Shown in pieces: positions 19,542 through 28,276 of a stretch of DNA of 64,000 bases (the first letter of the stretch is position 1; each line of letters begins with the position of its first letter). Source of the stretch: CAZCAC01 sp964496575 (GTDB lineage: Bacteria; Planctomycetota; UBA1135; GCA-002686595); assembly GCA_964496575.1 (NCBI GenBank), contig CAZCAC010000024.1:1-64000 (forward strand), given 5' to 3'. The notes beneath the pieces were generated by a model. That model was given only the letters and a program-made list of their open reading frames with translations, was not told the DNA's origin and did no database searches. Both the position numbers and the translations under genes were made by a program.

Positions 19542-20546
19542 ATGCGCATCGCGATCAACGGTTTCGGCCGAATCGGCCGACTCGTCTTCCGTATCATCCA
19601 GAACACCGCCGGCTGCGAGGTCGTGTCGATCAACGACATCACCGACCCGGCGACTCTCGCTCACCTCCTCAAGTACGACTCGACGCACGGCAAGTACCCC
19701 GGCAAGGTCCGGGCCACCAAGAACGCCATCGTCGTCGACGGCAAGAAGATCCTGATCACCGCCGAGCGTGATCCGGTGAACCTCTCCCACGCCGCGAACA
19801 AGATCGACTTCGTGGTCGAGGCGACGGGGATCTTCCGCACCCGTGAGACGTGCGAGAAGCACCTGACCGCGGGCGCCAAGAAGGTGCTGCTCACCGTGCC
19901 GCCCAAGGACGAGATCGACAACATGATCGTCATGGGCGTCAACGAGAACAAGCTCAGGGCGAAGGATGAGATCATCTCCAACGCCTCCTGCACGACGAAC
20001 TGCCTGGCGCCGGTCGCGAAGGTCCTCGACGACGCGTTCGGGATCCAGCACGGCCTGATGACCACCATCCACGGCTACACCAACGACCAGCGGATCCTCG
20101 ATCTGCCGCACAAGGACCTGCGGCGTGCGCGTTCGGCGGCGATGAACATCATCCCGACCACCACCGGCGCCGCCCGGGCGGTGGGCAAGGTCCTGCCCAA
20201 GCTGGCCGGCAAGCTGGACGGCTGCGCCGTGCGCGTCCCCGTCCCGGACGGATCGATGGTGGACCTGACCGCCCGCCTGAAGAAGAAGGTCACCATCGAG
20301 AAGGTGAACGAGGCGTTCAAGGCCGCCGCGAAGAAGGCCCCGCTCAAGGGCTACCTCCAGTACTGCGAGGATCCGATCGTCTCCAGCGACATCGTCGGGA
20401 ACTCCTTCAGCTCGATCTACGACTCGAAGGCGACGATGCTGATGGAGGGCAACCTGGTCAAGGTGATCAGCTGGTACGACAACGAGTGGGGCTACTCCTG
20501 CCGGGTCGTCGACCTGATGAAGCTCGCCCACAAGAAGAAGCGCTAG
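19542..20546 (+). CDS. gap: Glyceraldehyde-3-phosphate dehydrogenase, type I
   Basis: Oxidises glyceraldehyde-3-phosphate with NAD+ and phosphate in glycolysis. 334 residues from the ATG at 19542 (MRIAINGFGRIGR, Rossmann loop). D32 in SINDI indicates NAD preference. The catalytic Cys is C150 in SNASCTTNCLAP and the paired His is H177 in TTIHGYT. WYDNEWGYS near the end is the family hallmark. The length is standard. It lies directly upstream of pgk, separated by a strong hairpin. Confidence 0.97.
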   Translation: MRIAINGFGRIGRLVFRIIQNTAGCEVVSINDITDPATLAHLLKYDSTHGKYPGKVRATKNAIVVDGKKILITAERDPVNLSHAANKIDFVVEATGIFRTRETCEKHLTAGAKKVLLTVPPKDEIDNMIVMGVNENKLRAKDEIISNASCTTNCLAPVAKVLDDAFGIQHGLMTTIHGYTNDQRILDLPHKDLRRARSAAMNIIPTTTGAARAVGKVLPKLAGKLDGCAVRVPVPDGSMVDLTARLKKKVTIEKVNEAFKAAAKKAPLKGYLQYCEDPIVSSDIVGNSFSSIYDSKATMLMEGNLVKVISWYDNEWGYSCRVVDLMKLAHKKKR

Positions 20547-20556
20547 TGAACCCGAC

Positions 20557-20586
20557 GCCGGGCGCGCTCCCGCGAGCGCGCCCGGC
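20557..20586 (+). terminator. Perfect 13-bp hairpin between gap and pgk
   Basis: The arms at 20557-20569 and 20574-20586 pair perfectly around a CCGC loop, and a pyrimidine-rich TCCTTCTCCC follows. It starts ten bases after the gap stop and ends 31 bases before the pgk start. It may be a partial terminator or an mRNA 3'-end stabiliser that sets gap above pgk. The T-run is weak, so full termination is uncertain. Confidence 0.6.
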
Positions 20587-20617
20587 TCCTTCTCCCGATC
20601 TTTCAGCCCCCCGCGCC

Positions 20618-21799
20618 ATGAACCTCGACGTCCCTGGTATCGACACCCTCGACCTCTCCGGCAAGCGCGTCCTGGTGCGCGTCGACTTCAACGTCCCGCT
20701 GAACGAGAGCGGCGAGATCACCGACGACACCCGCATTCGCCGCGCCCTGCCGACGATCCGCGAGCTCCTCTCGAAGGGAGCGAAACCCGTGCTGTTCAGC
20801 CACCTCGGCCGGCCGAAGGGCCAGGTGGTGGAGAAGCTGCGCCTCGACCCGGTCGGCGTGCGGCTGCAGGAGCTGCTCGGCAGCGAGGTGAAGAAGCTCG
20901 ACGAGAGCATCGGCGAGGCGGTCGCGTCGGCGATCGAGGCGGCGCCGCCGGGGACCACCCTGCTGCTCGAGAACGTGCGCTTCCACCCCGGCGAGACGAA
21001 GGGCGATCCGGAGCTGGTCGAGGCGTTCGCCGCGCTCGGCGACTGCTTCGTCAACGACGCCTTCGGGACCTCGCACCGCGACCACGCCTCGGTCGCGGGG
21101 TTGGGTCGCGCGCTGCCGTCGGCGGCGGGGCACCTGCTCCTGGCGGAGATCGAGGCGTTCGGTCGCGTGCTGAACGACCCGGCCCGCCCCCTGATCGCCA
21201 TCCTCGGTGGAGCGAAGGTCTCCGACAAGCTGCCGGTGATCGAGAACCTGATCGAGAAGGTCGACGCCATCCTCGTGGGCGGCGGCATGGCCTACACCTT
21301 CCTTCGCGCCAAGGGCGAGGAGATCGGGAGCTCGCTGGTCCAGGACGACCAGCTGGATCTCGTCCGCGGCGTGATGGAGAAGGCGGAGCAGCAGGGGGTG
21401 ACCCTGCACCTGCCCGACGACCACGTCGTCGCCGAGCGGTTCGCGGCGGACGCCCCGAATGAGGTGTCGGCCACCATCCCCGCCGACAGGATGGCGCTCG
21501 ACATCGGCCCCGCGACGCGGGAGCGCTACGCCGGCGCGATCGCCGGCGCCCGGACGATCGTCTGGAACGGCCCGATGGGGGTCTTCGAGATGGAGGCCTT
21601 CCGCGCCGGAACCGAGACCGTCGGCCGCGCGGTCGCGGAGGCCGAGGGCTACACGGTGGTCGGGGGCGGCGACTCGGTCGCGGCGGTCGAGCTGCTCGGC
21701 CTCGCCGAGCGGATCGACCACATCTCGACCGGTGGAGGGGCCAGCCTGGAGCTCCTGGAGGGGCGGGAGCTCCCCGGGATCGCCGCTCTCTCGGGGTGA
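20618..21799 (+). CDS. pgk: Phosphoglycerate kinase
   Basis: Transfers phosphate from 1,3-bisphosphoglycerate to ADP. 393 residues from the ATG at 20618. VRVDFNVPLN, HLGRPKG, ENVRFHPGE, FVNDAFGTSHRDHAS, GGAKVSDK, WNGPMGVFE and the nucleotide-binding GGGDSVAAVE are all present in order. The length and motif set are standard for bacteria. Upstream residues in this frame, out of gap, are not part of the protein. It follows gap as the next glycolytic step. Confidence 0.97.
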   Translation: MNLDVPGIDTLDLSGKRVLVRVDFNVPLNESGEITDDTRIRRALPTIRELLSKGAKPVLFSHLGRPKGQVVEKLRLDPVGVRLQELLGSEVKKLDESIGEAVASAIEAAPPGTTLLLENVRFHPGETKGDPELVEAFAALGDCFVNDAFGTSHRDHASVAGLGRALPSAAGHLLLAEIEAFGRVLNDPARPLIAILGGAKVSDKLPVIENLIEKVDAILVGGGMAYTFLRAKGEEIGSSLVQDDQLDLVRGVMEKAEQQGVTLHLPDDHVVAERFAADAPNEVSATIPADRMALDIGPATRERYAGAIAGARTIVWNGPMGVFEMEAFRAGTETVGRAVAEAEGYTVVGGGDSVAAVELLGLAERIDHISTGGGASLELLEGRELPGIAALSG

Positions 21800-21847
21800 G
21801 CGCAGGTTTGGGCGGGAGGGAGAGGCGCCTCCCGCGCCCCCCCCCGC

Positions 21848-21853
21848 TACAAT
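21848..21853 (+). promoter_or_regulatory. Candidate -10 box before rpe
   Basis: TACAAT (five of six to TATAAT) stands alone in a GC-rich stretch 28 bases before the rpe start. The preceding 25 bases hold an inverted repeat (GGGAGG/CCTCCC) and a C-run rather than a recognisable -35 box. It could be a second promoter within the gap-pgk-rpe run. Confidence 0.3.
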
Positions 21854-21881
21854 GCGCCGGCCTCCGTGCCCCCCCGTCCCC

Positions 21882-22559
21882 ATGTCGGAACACCCCATCC
21901 GCATCGCGCCCTCCCTCCTGTCCAGCGACTTCGCGCGGCTCGCCTCCGAGCTGAGCGACGCCGAGGCCGGGGGGGCGGACTGGCACCACGTCGACGTGAT
22001 GGACGGGCACTTCGTCCCGAACATCACGATCGGACCCCCGGTGGTGAGGAAGATCTCCGAGGCGGCCACCCGGCCCCTCGACGTCCACCTGATGATCTCC
22101 GAGCCGGCCCGCTACGCGAAGGCCTTCGTGGACGCCGGCGCGCACGTCCTGACCTTCCACGCGGAGGTCGCGAGGAATGACGCCGAGGCGCTGGAGATCG
22201 CCCGCCACTTCCGCTCGGAGGGGGTCGAGGTGGTCGGGGTCGCGGTCAATCCGGCGACGCCGATCGAGCGGGTGGAGGCGCTGCTCGGCGAGGTGGACCT
22301 CGTCCTGGTGATGAGCGTCGTGCCCGGCTTCGGCGGCCAGTCGTTCATGGACGAGGTGCTCGCCAAGGTCCGCTGGCTGAGGTCCCGCTCCTTTCCGGGG
22401 CTGATCGAGATGGACGGAGGCATCGACCCGACGACCGCGCCACGCTGCGCCGAGGCGGGCAACGACGTCTTCGTCGCGGGGTCGGCGATCTACGATTCGA
22501 CGGACCGGGCCGAGCGGATCCGCGAGCTCCGCGCGGCGGTCGAGGGGGTGCGCAGTTGA
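21882..22559 (+). CDS. rpe: Ribulose-phosphate 3-epimerase
   Basis: Interconverts ribulose-5-phosphate and xylulose-5-phosphate. 225 residues forming a TIM barrel, with IAPSLLSSDFA, DVMDGHFVPNITIG, DVHLMI, VVPGFGGQSF and EMDGGID, which together carry the metal ligands and phosphate site. The ATG at 21882 gives the standard N-terminus, and an ATG at 21852 would add only ten residues. The stop TGA overlaps the TTG start of accD. Confidence 0.96.
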   Translation: MSEHPIRIAPSLLSSDFARLASELSDAEAGGADWHHVDVMDGHFVPNITIGPPVVRKISEAATRPLDVHLMISEPARYAKAFVDAGAHVLTFHAEVARNDAEALEIARHFRSEGVEVVGVAVNPATPIERVEALLGEVDLVLVMSVVPGFGGQSFMDEVLAKVRWLRSRSFPGLIEMDGGIDPTTAPRCAEAGNDVFVAGSAIYDSTDRAERIRELRAAVEGVRS

Positions 22560-23734
22560 TACGAGACGAGAAGGCCGAGGAGCAGGTCGCGGGCACCGGC
22601 GTCGAGAAGTCGAAGCCGAAGGTCGATCCGCCGAAGCGCGAGACCCCGCGCCCGGGGAAGCTGCTGCTGGACGGGGACCACACGGACCCCGAGGCCGCTC
22701 CCGCGGAGGACGCGGTATCCGGACAATCACAAGAGACAGGTGGCGAAACGGTGACGGCTGAGGACAAGAAGACCGGTGTGGACCCCGACGACGCTCCGAA
22801 GAAGGACGTGACCCCCGAAGCCGCCGAGACCTCCGCTCAGAAGAAGGAGAAGGGGGGCAAGGAGAAGCCCGAGAAGGGCAAGGGCGAGGAGGAGCCGCGC
22901 AAGCCGCGCTTCTGGAAGAAGAAGGACATGCCGGGGGGGCTCTGGCTCAAGTGCGAGTCCTGCAACGAGACGATCTTCCGGAAGGACCTGGAGGAGAAGC
23001 AGATGGTCTGCCCCTCCTGCGGCTTCCACTTCACGCTGCCGGGCAAGCAGCGCATCGAGATGCTGCTCGACCCGGGCACCTGGGACGAGCGCTTCCCGGA
23101 GCTGACCACGCTCGATCGCCTCGATTTCACCGACAAGGTCACCTACGCGGTGAAGGTCGAGAAGACGGTGAAACGGCTCGAGCAGAACGAGGCCCTCTTC
23201 TGCGGTTTCGGCGAGATTCTCGGCCGCCGCCTGGTCCTGGGTGTCCTCGACTTCAAGTTCATGGGCGGCTCGATGGGCGAGGTCGTCGGCGAGAAGATCG
23301 CGCTGGCCGCCGAGCTGGCGATGACCGAGCACCTCCCGCTGATCCTGTTCACCTCTTCCGGCGGCGCGCGCATGCACGAGGGGATGCTCTCCTTGATGCA
23401 GATGGCCAAGACCTGCGCCGCGCTGCACGAGCTCAACCGCCGGGGCGGTTTCTCGATCTGCGTGATGACCAACCCCACCACCGGCGGGGTGACGGCCTCG
23501 TTCGCGACGGTCTGCGACCTGACCCTGGCCGAGCCGGGCGCGCTGATCGGCTTCGCGGGTCCGCGGGTGATCGCCACCACGCTGAAGCAGGAGCTGCCGC
23601 CGGGCTTCCAGCGCGCCGAGTTCCTGATCGAGAAGGGGCAGCTGGACATGATCGTCAAGCGGGAGGAGCTGCGCGAGACCCTCGCCAAGTTGATCGACTT
23701 CGGGGAGGCGGCCTGGGGGAAGGAGCGGGCGTAG
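22556..23734 (+). CDS. accD: Acetyl-CoA carboxylase carboxyltransferase subunit beta
   Basis: Carboxyltransferase beta subunit for malonyl-CoA synthesis. The zinc ribbon has C133, C136, C152 and C155 (LKCESCNETI and VCPSCGFHF). The carboxyltransferase core includes SSGGARMHEGMLSLMQMAK and GVTASFATVCDLTLAEPGALIGFAGPRV. The frame from the TTG at 22556, coupled as TTGA to rpe, gives 392 residues with an unusual Lys/Glu/Asp-rich N-terminal extension of about 120. A GTG at 22751 (VTAEDKK) would give a more normal 327 residues, so the true start is uncertain. accA is not in the window. Confidence 0.93.
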   Translation: MIRDEKAEEQVAGTGVEKSKPKVDPPKRETPRPGKLLLDGDHTDPEAAPAEDAVSGQSQETGGETVTAEDKKTGVDPDDAPKKDVTPEAAETSAQKKEKGGKEKPEKGKGEEEPRKPRFWKKKDMPGGLWLKCESCNETIFRKDLEEKQMVCPSCGFHFTLPGKQRIEMLLDPGTWDERFPELTTLDRLDFTDKVTYAVKVEKTVKRLEQNEALFCGFGEILGRRLVLGVLDFKFMGGSMGEVVGEKIALAAELAMTEHLPLILFTSSGGARMHEGMLSLMQMAKTCAALHELNRRGGFSICVMTNPTTGGVTASFATVCDLTLAEPGALIGFAGPRVIATTLKQELPPGFQRAEFLIEKGQLDMIVKREELRETLAKLIDFGEAAWGKERA

Positions 23735-23765
23735 CGACGGCGTTGTTACCTCCCCATCCCCAATC

Positions 23766-25016
23766 TCACCCTCTCTCGACCTCCCCCCCTCTCTGCAACC
23801 ACATCACCCAAGAATCGAACTGATCCTGCCCCGGCACTCCGAAGCGACGATTGCTCGAGGCGAGGAGCTGATTGCTCCACAGCAAGGGCCAGGTCAAGAA
23901 CCCCTTCAACCTCGTCTCGTTGACGTACATCGCCTCGGGGAACGGCCGCGTGAGCTGGTACCCGGCGCCCTCGCGGTACTCGAACCCTCTCGCCTCCAGC
24001 CGGGCGCGCACCTCACCCGGGGTCAGCGCATTCAGCTCACGGCCGGGGAGCAGCGGCTTCTCGGCACGACGACGTCGGTTGCCGCGGGAGCCGTGGTGGA
24101 TGTCCCCGATCACCAGAGTGCCCCCGGGAGCGACGGTACCCAGGAGACCGTCGAGCCAGCGCTCCGGGTCGGGGGAGAAGCTGATCACGCCCGAGGAGAT
24201 CACTGCGTCGAACGGTGCCTCGCCCTCCGCCGGGAACGGCGGGGTCTCGCCGAAGCCGGTTCGGCCGTGCGCGACTCCGACGCCCGCCTCCCTCGCGTTG
24301 CGCTCGGCGATCTTGATCATCTCCGGACTGGGGTCGAAGAACGCGAGCTCACTCGCCCGAAAGCGCAGCGCGGCCTCGATTCCGCACCAGCCGGCGCCGC
24401 AGCCGAAGTCGAGGATGCGCGCACCGGGGGCGATCGGCGCGAAGCATCCGACGAAGCGGCGCATCCAGCGGAAGTGTGGGTAACCCGGGGCTCCCGGCTC
24501 GCCGTTCCAGCCGGTCGCGTTCTGGTCGAACTTCTCGATCGTCATCTCCGGCGAGAGGGCGTGGGCCCGGCGGCAGGCGGCCAGCACGGTGGCCTCCGTC
24601 GACGCGCCCCCCTCGACGGTCGTCGTTCCGCCGAGAGTGTGACGTCGACACGCCCCACCGCTCAGCCGGTAGACGGCCCCGGCGTGCAGCAGCGGCCAGA
24701 GCCGGTTGCGCAGCGTCGCGAGCTCGCGAGCGGAGCGATCGCCCTCGAGGAAGAGCAGCAGCACCCCGCTCTCCTCCAGGCCCCCGCCGGTCAGGAGCCG
24801 CGAGAGGTCCTCCGAGAGAGTCCGGTCGGTCGCCGCAGTGGTGGGGACGCCGACCAGGAGCGCCGCGGCGCGCGCTTCCTCGCCGCCTCCCTCCGCCCGG
24901 CTCCGGGGCGTGACGACCCGCCCGGAGTCGAGGTCGAGGTCGCGCAGGATCGGCGCGACGAGCGAGGGGTCGATCTCGAGGAAAGCCGGGGAACAGGTGG
25001 GGGCGGAGGAGTTCAT
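23766..25016 (-). CDS. SAM-dependent methyltransferase
   Basis: 416 residues from the ATG at 25016. A class I methyltransferase fold begins near residue 195 with motif I ILDFGCGAG at 201-209, then FFDPSPEMIKIAERNA, and FDAVISSGVISFSPDPERWL for motif IV. The first 150 residues form a separate domain I do not recognise (LVGVPTTAATDRTLSEDL, then a helix-rich part). The substrate is unknown. The gene converges on accD with a gap of 31 bases and is divergent from the FAD dehydrogenase gene. Confidence 0.75.
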   Translation of the reverse strand: MNSSAPTCSPAFLEIDPSLVAPILRDLDLDSGRVVTPRSRAEGGGEEARAAALLVGVPTTAATDRTLSEDLSRLLTGGGLEESGVLLLFLEGDRSARELATLRNRLWPLLHAGAVYRLSGGACRRHTLGGTTTVEGGASTEATVLAACRRAHALSPEMTIEKFDQNATGWNGEPGAPGYPHFRWMRRFVGCFAPIAPGARILDFGCGAGWCGIEAALRFRASELAFFDPSPEMIKIAERNAREAGVGVAHGRTGFGETPPFPAEGEAPFDAVISSGVISFSPDPERWLDGLLGTVAPGGTLVIGDIHHGSRGNRRRRAEKPLLPGRELNALTPGEVRARLEARGFEYREGAGYQLTRPFPEAMYVNETRLKGFLTWPLLWSNQLLASSNRRFGVPGQDQFDSWVMWLQRGGEVERG

Positions 25017-25039
25017 GGCGCTGGCGGGGGGAGGCGATG

Positions 25040-25045
25040 ATCCTA
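25040..25045 (-). promoter_or_regulatory. Candidate -10 box for the methyltransferase gene
   Basis: TAGGAT on the minus strand ends 23 bases before the ATG at 25016 and would give a short leader. It matches the TANNNT form seen before other genes here. No clear -35 element is visible. Confidence 0.3.
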
Positions 25046-25092
25046 CACCGAAGGTGGCCGGGCCCGAAGGACGCTCCCGCTTCGCGACGAGA

Positions 25093-25098
25093 TAGGAT
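25093..25098 (+). promoter_or_regulatory. Candidate leaderless -10 box for the FAD dehydrogenase gene
   Basis: TAGGAT is followed by seven bases and then GTG at 25106, the spacing expected for a leaderless transcript. The box overlaps the alternative ATG at 25097, which argues against that ATG as the start if the box is real. Confidence 0.35.
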
Positions 25099-25105
25099 GG
25101 GCGGC

Positions 25106-26752
25106 GTGAGCTCCCCCCGACCGACCCGGCGCTGGCGCGTGCAGAACCTCGAGCTGCCTCTCGGCGAGGGGAGCGAACGGCTGCGCGATATCGTGGTGGC
25201 GCACCTGGGGATCGACCGGCAGGAGCTCGTCGCTCTGCGCCTGGTGCGCAAGTCGCTCGACCTGCGCGGGCGGAGGCGCGGTCGAGCTGCCCGCTGGATC
25301 GTCCACGTCGAGGTCGTCCTGCCGGCGCGCGTGCGCAGCGCGCGGCTGGCCCGGCTTAAGCGATCGGGAAAGGTGGCGGCGGCACCGGCGGCAGCGTCGC
25401 TCCTGGCGCCCGATCGCCATGAGGACTTTCGCGGGTCGCGGGCGCCGCGCATCGTGGTCGTGGGGTCGGGGCCGGGAGGGACCTTCGCCGCGCTGACGCT
25501 CGCCCTGGGCGGCGCGGAGGTGACCGTGCTCGATCGGGGGGCGGCGATCGAGAACCGCTCCAGCGACCTGGTCGGCTTCCATCGCCGCCGCGTGCCCGAT
25601 CGGGAGTCGAACCTGCTCTTCGGCGAAGGGGGCGCGGGCACCTTCTCCGACGGCAAGCTCTACACCCGCTGCGACGACCCGCTGGAGGTTCCCGTGCTGC
25701 GGGAGCTGGTCGACGCCGGGGCCTCGGAGGAGATCCTCTGGGACGCCCGGGCACACATCGGAACCGATCGGCTGCACCGGATCCTGCCGGCGCTGCGCGA
25801 GCGACTGCGCGAGCTGGGCGTGACCTACGCCTTCGGCACGCGCCTCGATCGACTCGTTCCGGCGTCGGGCGATCCTGGACGCGTCCAGGCGGTCGTGACC
25901 GGCAGCGGGGAGCTCCCCTGTGACGCGCTCGTCCTCGCGACCGGGCACAGCGCCGAGGACACCTGGCGGGCCCTCGCCGCGCAGGGCGTGCCCTTCGAGG
26001 CGAAGCCGTTCCAGCTCGGCGTGCGGATCGAACATCCGCAGGAGCTGATCGACCGCGGGCGCTACGGCGAGGACCCCCTGGCCGAGGAGCTGGGCGCCGC
26101 GAGCTACAACCTGACCTGCCGCGCGGAGAAGGGGCAGCGGGGAGCACACAGCTTCTGCATGTGCCCCGGCGGCAAGATCGTCGCCAGCGTCAACGAGCCG
26201 GGGCGGCTCTGCACCAACGGGATGAGCAACTCCTCGCACTCCTCGCCGTGGGCGAACGCGGCGGTGGTGACGACCGTCGGTCCCGCCGACTTCGGGCCGG
26301 AGCCGTTCGACGGGGTGGAGTACCGCCGGAGCCTCGAAGAGCGCTTCTTCGTCGCGGGTGGCGGCGACTACACCGCCCCGGCGCAGCGCGCCCCCGACTT
26401 TCTCGAGGGGCGGGAGACCTCCCGGCCCGGCAAGAGCAGCTACACCTTCGGGGTCTGCCCGGGGCGGATCGACGCGCTGCTGGAGAAGCGGCTGTACGAG
26501 CCGCTGTGCCGGGCGCTCGCCCGTTTCGATCGGCAGATTCCCGGCTTTGCCGGTGAGCGAGGCCTCCTGGTCGGGATCGAGTCCCGATCCTCCGGTCCGG
26601 TTCGAATTCCCAGGGAGCGGGATTCCCGACGGGCCGTCGGCTTCTCGAACCTCCTGCCCGTCGGCGAGGGCGCCGGCTACGCCGGAGGGATCATGAGCTC
26701 GGCGCTCGACGGCGTGCACAGCGCCCTGGCGTTGTTGCGCGGGGGTTTGTGA
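25106..26752 (+). CDS. FAD-dependent dehydrogenase (COG2509-like)
   Basis: About 548 residues. An N-terminal domain of some 100 residues is followed by the dinucleotide-binding fold (IVVVGSGPGGTFAALTLALGG, with an acidic residue at the end of the second strand in VLDRG). Later phrases AHSFCMCPGGKIVASVNEPG, NGMSNSSHSS and VGEGAGYAGGIMSSALDG match the COG2509 uncharacterised FAD dehydrogenase family. I chose GTG 25106 because of the upstream TAGGAT. An ATG at 25097 adds three residues. The substrate is unknown. Confidence 0.85.
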   Translation: MSSPRPTRRWRVQNLELPLGEGSERLRDIVVAHLGIDRQELVALRLVRKSLDLRGRRRGRAARWIVHVEVVLPARVRSARLARLKRSGKVAAAPAAASLLAPDRHEDFRGSRAPRIVVVGSGPGGTFAALTLALGGAEVTVLDRGAAIENRSSDLVGFHRRRVPDRESNLLFGEGGAGTFSDGKLYTRCDDPLEVPVLRELVDAGASEEILWDARAHIGTDRLHRILPALRERLRELGVTYAFGTRLDRLVPASGDPGRVQAVVTGSGELPCDALVLATGHSAEDTWRALAAQGVPFEAKPFQLGVRIEHPQELIDRGRYGEDPLAEELGAASYNLTCRAEKGQRGAHSFCMCPGGKIVASVNEPGRLCTNGMSNSSHSSPWANAAVVTTVGPADFGPEPFDGVEYRRSLEERFFVAGGGDYTAPAQRAPDFLEGRETSRPGKSSYTFGVCPGRIDALLEKRLYEPLCRALARFDRQIPGFAGERGLLVGIESRSSGPVRIPRERDSRRAVGFSNLLPVGEGAGYAGGIMSSALDGVHSALALLRGGL

Positions 26753-26813
26753 TTGTCGTGGCGCCGGAGGGCGCGGGGCGGATACAGTTCCGCCTCCACC
26801 CGGAGAACCGAAG

Positions 26814-27638
26814 ATGAGCGCTACCCCTCCGCAGCCGACCGGTCGCAAGGTCACCACCGAGGCCCTCCGCCGGATGAAGGCCGCTGACCGGCGAATCGCC
26901 GCCCTGACCGCGTACGACTTCCTGATGGCGCAGGCCCTCGATCAGGCGGGCATCGACATGATCCTCGTCGGCGACTCGGTGGCGATGGTGGTCCAGGGGC
27001 AGAACACCACGGTGAGCGTCACCATGGAGCACATGCTCTACCACGCGGGCCTGGTCAGCAGTGCGGTCGAGCGGGCGCTGGTGGTGGGGGACCTCCCCTT
27101 CATGTCCTACCAGGTCAATCCCGACGAAGCGCTGCGCAACTCCGGTCGGATGATCAAGGAAGCGCACGTCGAGGCGGTCAAGCTGGAAGGGGGCGAGGTG
27201 ATCTGCGCCACCGTCCGCCGGCTGGTCGAGGCGGGGATACCGGTGATGGGGCACCTCGGCCTGACCCCGCAGTCGATCCACAAGTTCGGCTCCTACCAGG
27301 TGCGGGCGCAGGACGAGGAGGAGGCGGCCCGGCTGCGCAAGGACGCGCTGGCCCTGCAGGATGCCGGGGTCTTCGCGATCGTCTTGGAGAAGATCCCCGC
27401 CGCGCTGGCCACGGAGGTCTCCGAGAGCCTCGCCGTGCCGACCGTCGGCATCGGGGCGGGGCAGGGGTGCGACGGCCAGATCCTGGTCAGCCACGACATG
27501 CTCGGGCTGTACACCCGCTTCCACCCGCGCTTCGTGCGGCGCTACGCCCAGCTCGGGGAGAACATGCTGGGAGCCTTCCGCCACTACGTCGAGGACGTCC
27601 GCCAGGGGGCTTTCCCCAACCAGGACGAGAGCTACTGA
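26814..27638 (+). CDS. panB: 3-methyl-2-oxobutanoate hydroxymethyltransferase
   Basis: First committed step of pantothenate synthesis: adds a hydroxymethyl group from methylene-tetrahydrofolate to ketoisovalerate. 274 residues with ALTAYDFLMAQ, DMILVGDSVAMV (Mg ligand), VVGDLPFMSY (second ligand), KLEGG, MGHLGLTPQSIHKFGSYQVRAQ and VPTVGIGAGQGCDGQILVSHDMLG, all PanB signatures. The length is normal. panC and panD are not nearby. Immediately downstream, at about 27671-27704, is an imperfect hairpin (TTCCGCGAGG/CCTCGCGGGAA). Confidence 0.96.
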   Translation: MSATPPQPTGRKVTTEALRRMKAADRRIAALTAYDFLMAQALDQAGIDMILVGDSVAMVVQGQNTTVSVTMEHMLYHAGLVSSAVERALVVGDLPFMSYQVNPDEALRNSGRMIKEAHVEAVKLEGGEVICATVRRLVEAGIPVMGHLGLTPQSIHKFGSYQVRAQDEEEAARLRKDALALQDAGVFAIVLEKIPAALATEVSESLAVPTVGIGAGQGCDGQILVSHDMLGLYTRFHPRFVRRYAQLGENMLGAFRHYVEDVRQGAFPNQDESY

Positions 27639-27670
27639 CCCGTCCCGGGCGGGCGGCGGGACTTCCGCGA

Positions 27671-27704
27671 GGGGCGGCTCGGGAGCGGCCTCGCGGGAAA
27701 CTCC
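27671..27704 (+). terminator. Hairpin downstream of panB
   Basis: TTCCGCGAGG pairs with CCTCGCGGGAA, with one bulged G, around a GC-rich loop about 30 bases after the panB stop. There is no T-run, so it may be an mRNA end or processing structure rather than a classical terminator. The rest of the 217-base gap to cheY shows no gene. Confidence 0.3.
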
Positions 27705-27855
27705 GGGATGGCCTAAACGCCCCCGTGGCGGGAAGCCGATGAGACCCCGACCAAGGCCCCCGGCGTCCCGGGAGACGGGGTCCGATCGGCCCGATGGGGT
27801 CGCTCCCCAAGTTCACAACGGGGTCCCTCACCACCCTCAGTCTCGAGTTAGCGGT

Positions 27856-28230
27856 ATGAACAAGCTAATGATCGTCGATGACTCCTCCACGATGCGGAAG
27901 ATCATCAAGCGCGTCCTTCGGCAAGCGGAGATCGCCGTGGAAAACATCCTCGAGGCCGCCAACGGCGTCGAGGCCCTGGAGCAGCTCAGCTCGAATCCCG
28001 ACCTCGGTCTGATCCTCAGTGACGTGAACATGCCGGAGATGAACGGCATCGACCTGGTCAAGAAGGTCCGTGAGGATCATGCCAAGGACACCCTGCCGAT
28101 CATCATGGTGACCACCGAAGGTGGCCAGAACATGATGGACAGCGCGCTGGAGAGCGGAGCCAACGGCTACGTGACCAAGCCCTTCACTCCCGACAGCATC
28201 CGCGTCGCGCTCGAGCCGTTCGTCGGCTGA
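27856..28230 (+). CDS. CheY-like single-domain response regulator
   Basis: 124 residues, a receiver domain only. The acidic pocket is D8 and D9, the phosphoacceptor is D56 in LILSDVNMPEMNG, the switch Thr is T86 or T87 in MVTTEG, and K108 is in YVTKPF. The Glu-rich VTTEGGQ stretch is typical of true chemotaxis CheY rather than of sporulation regulators. CheX-type phosphatase genes follow at once, but no CheA, CheW or receptor gene is in the window. The kinase partner is unknown. Confidence 0.9.
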   Translation: MNKLMIVDDSSTMRKIIKRVLRQAEIAVENILEAANGVEALEQLSSNPDLGLILSDVNMPEMNGIDLVKKVREDHAKDTLPIIMVTTEGGQNMMDSALESGANGYVTKPFTPDSIRVALEPFVG

Positions 28231-28276
28231 TACCGGCACTTCCGCCGGCGCCGCACGGCCCTGTCGCAGGAGAAGC

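Noticed and set aside
27700..27855. Riboswitch (c-di-GMP type) before the cheY-like gene
   Set aside because: The GC-rich leader has inverted repeats, but none of the conserved core sequence of known c-di-GMP riboswitches is visible.
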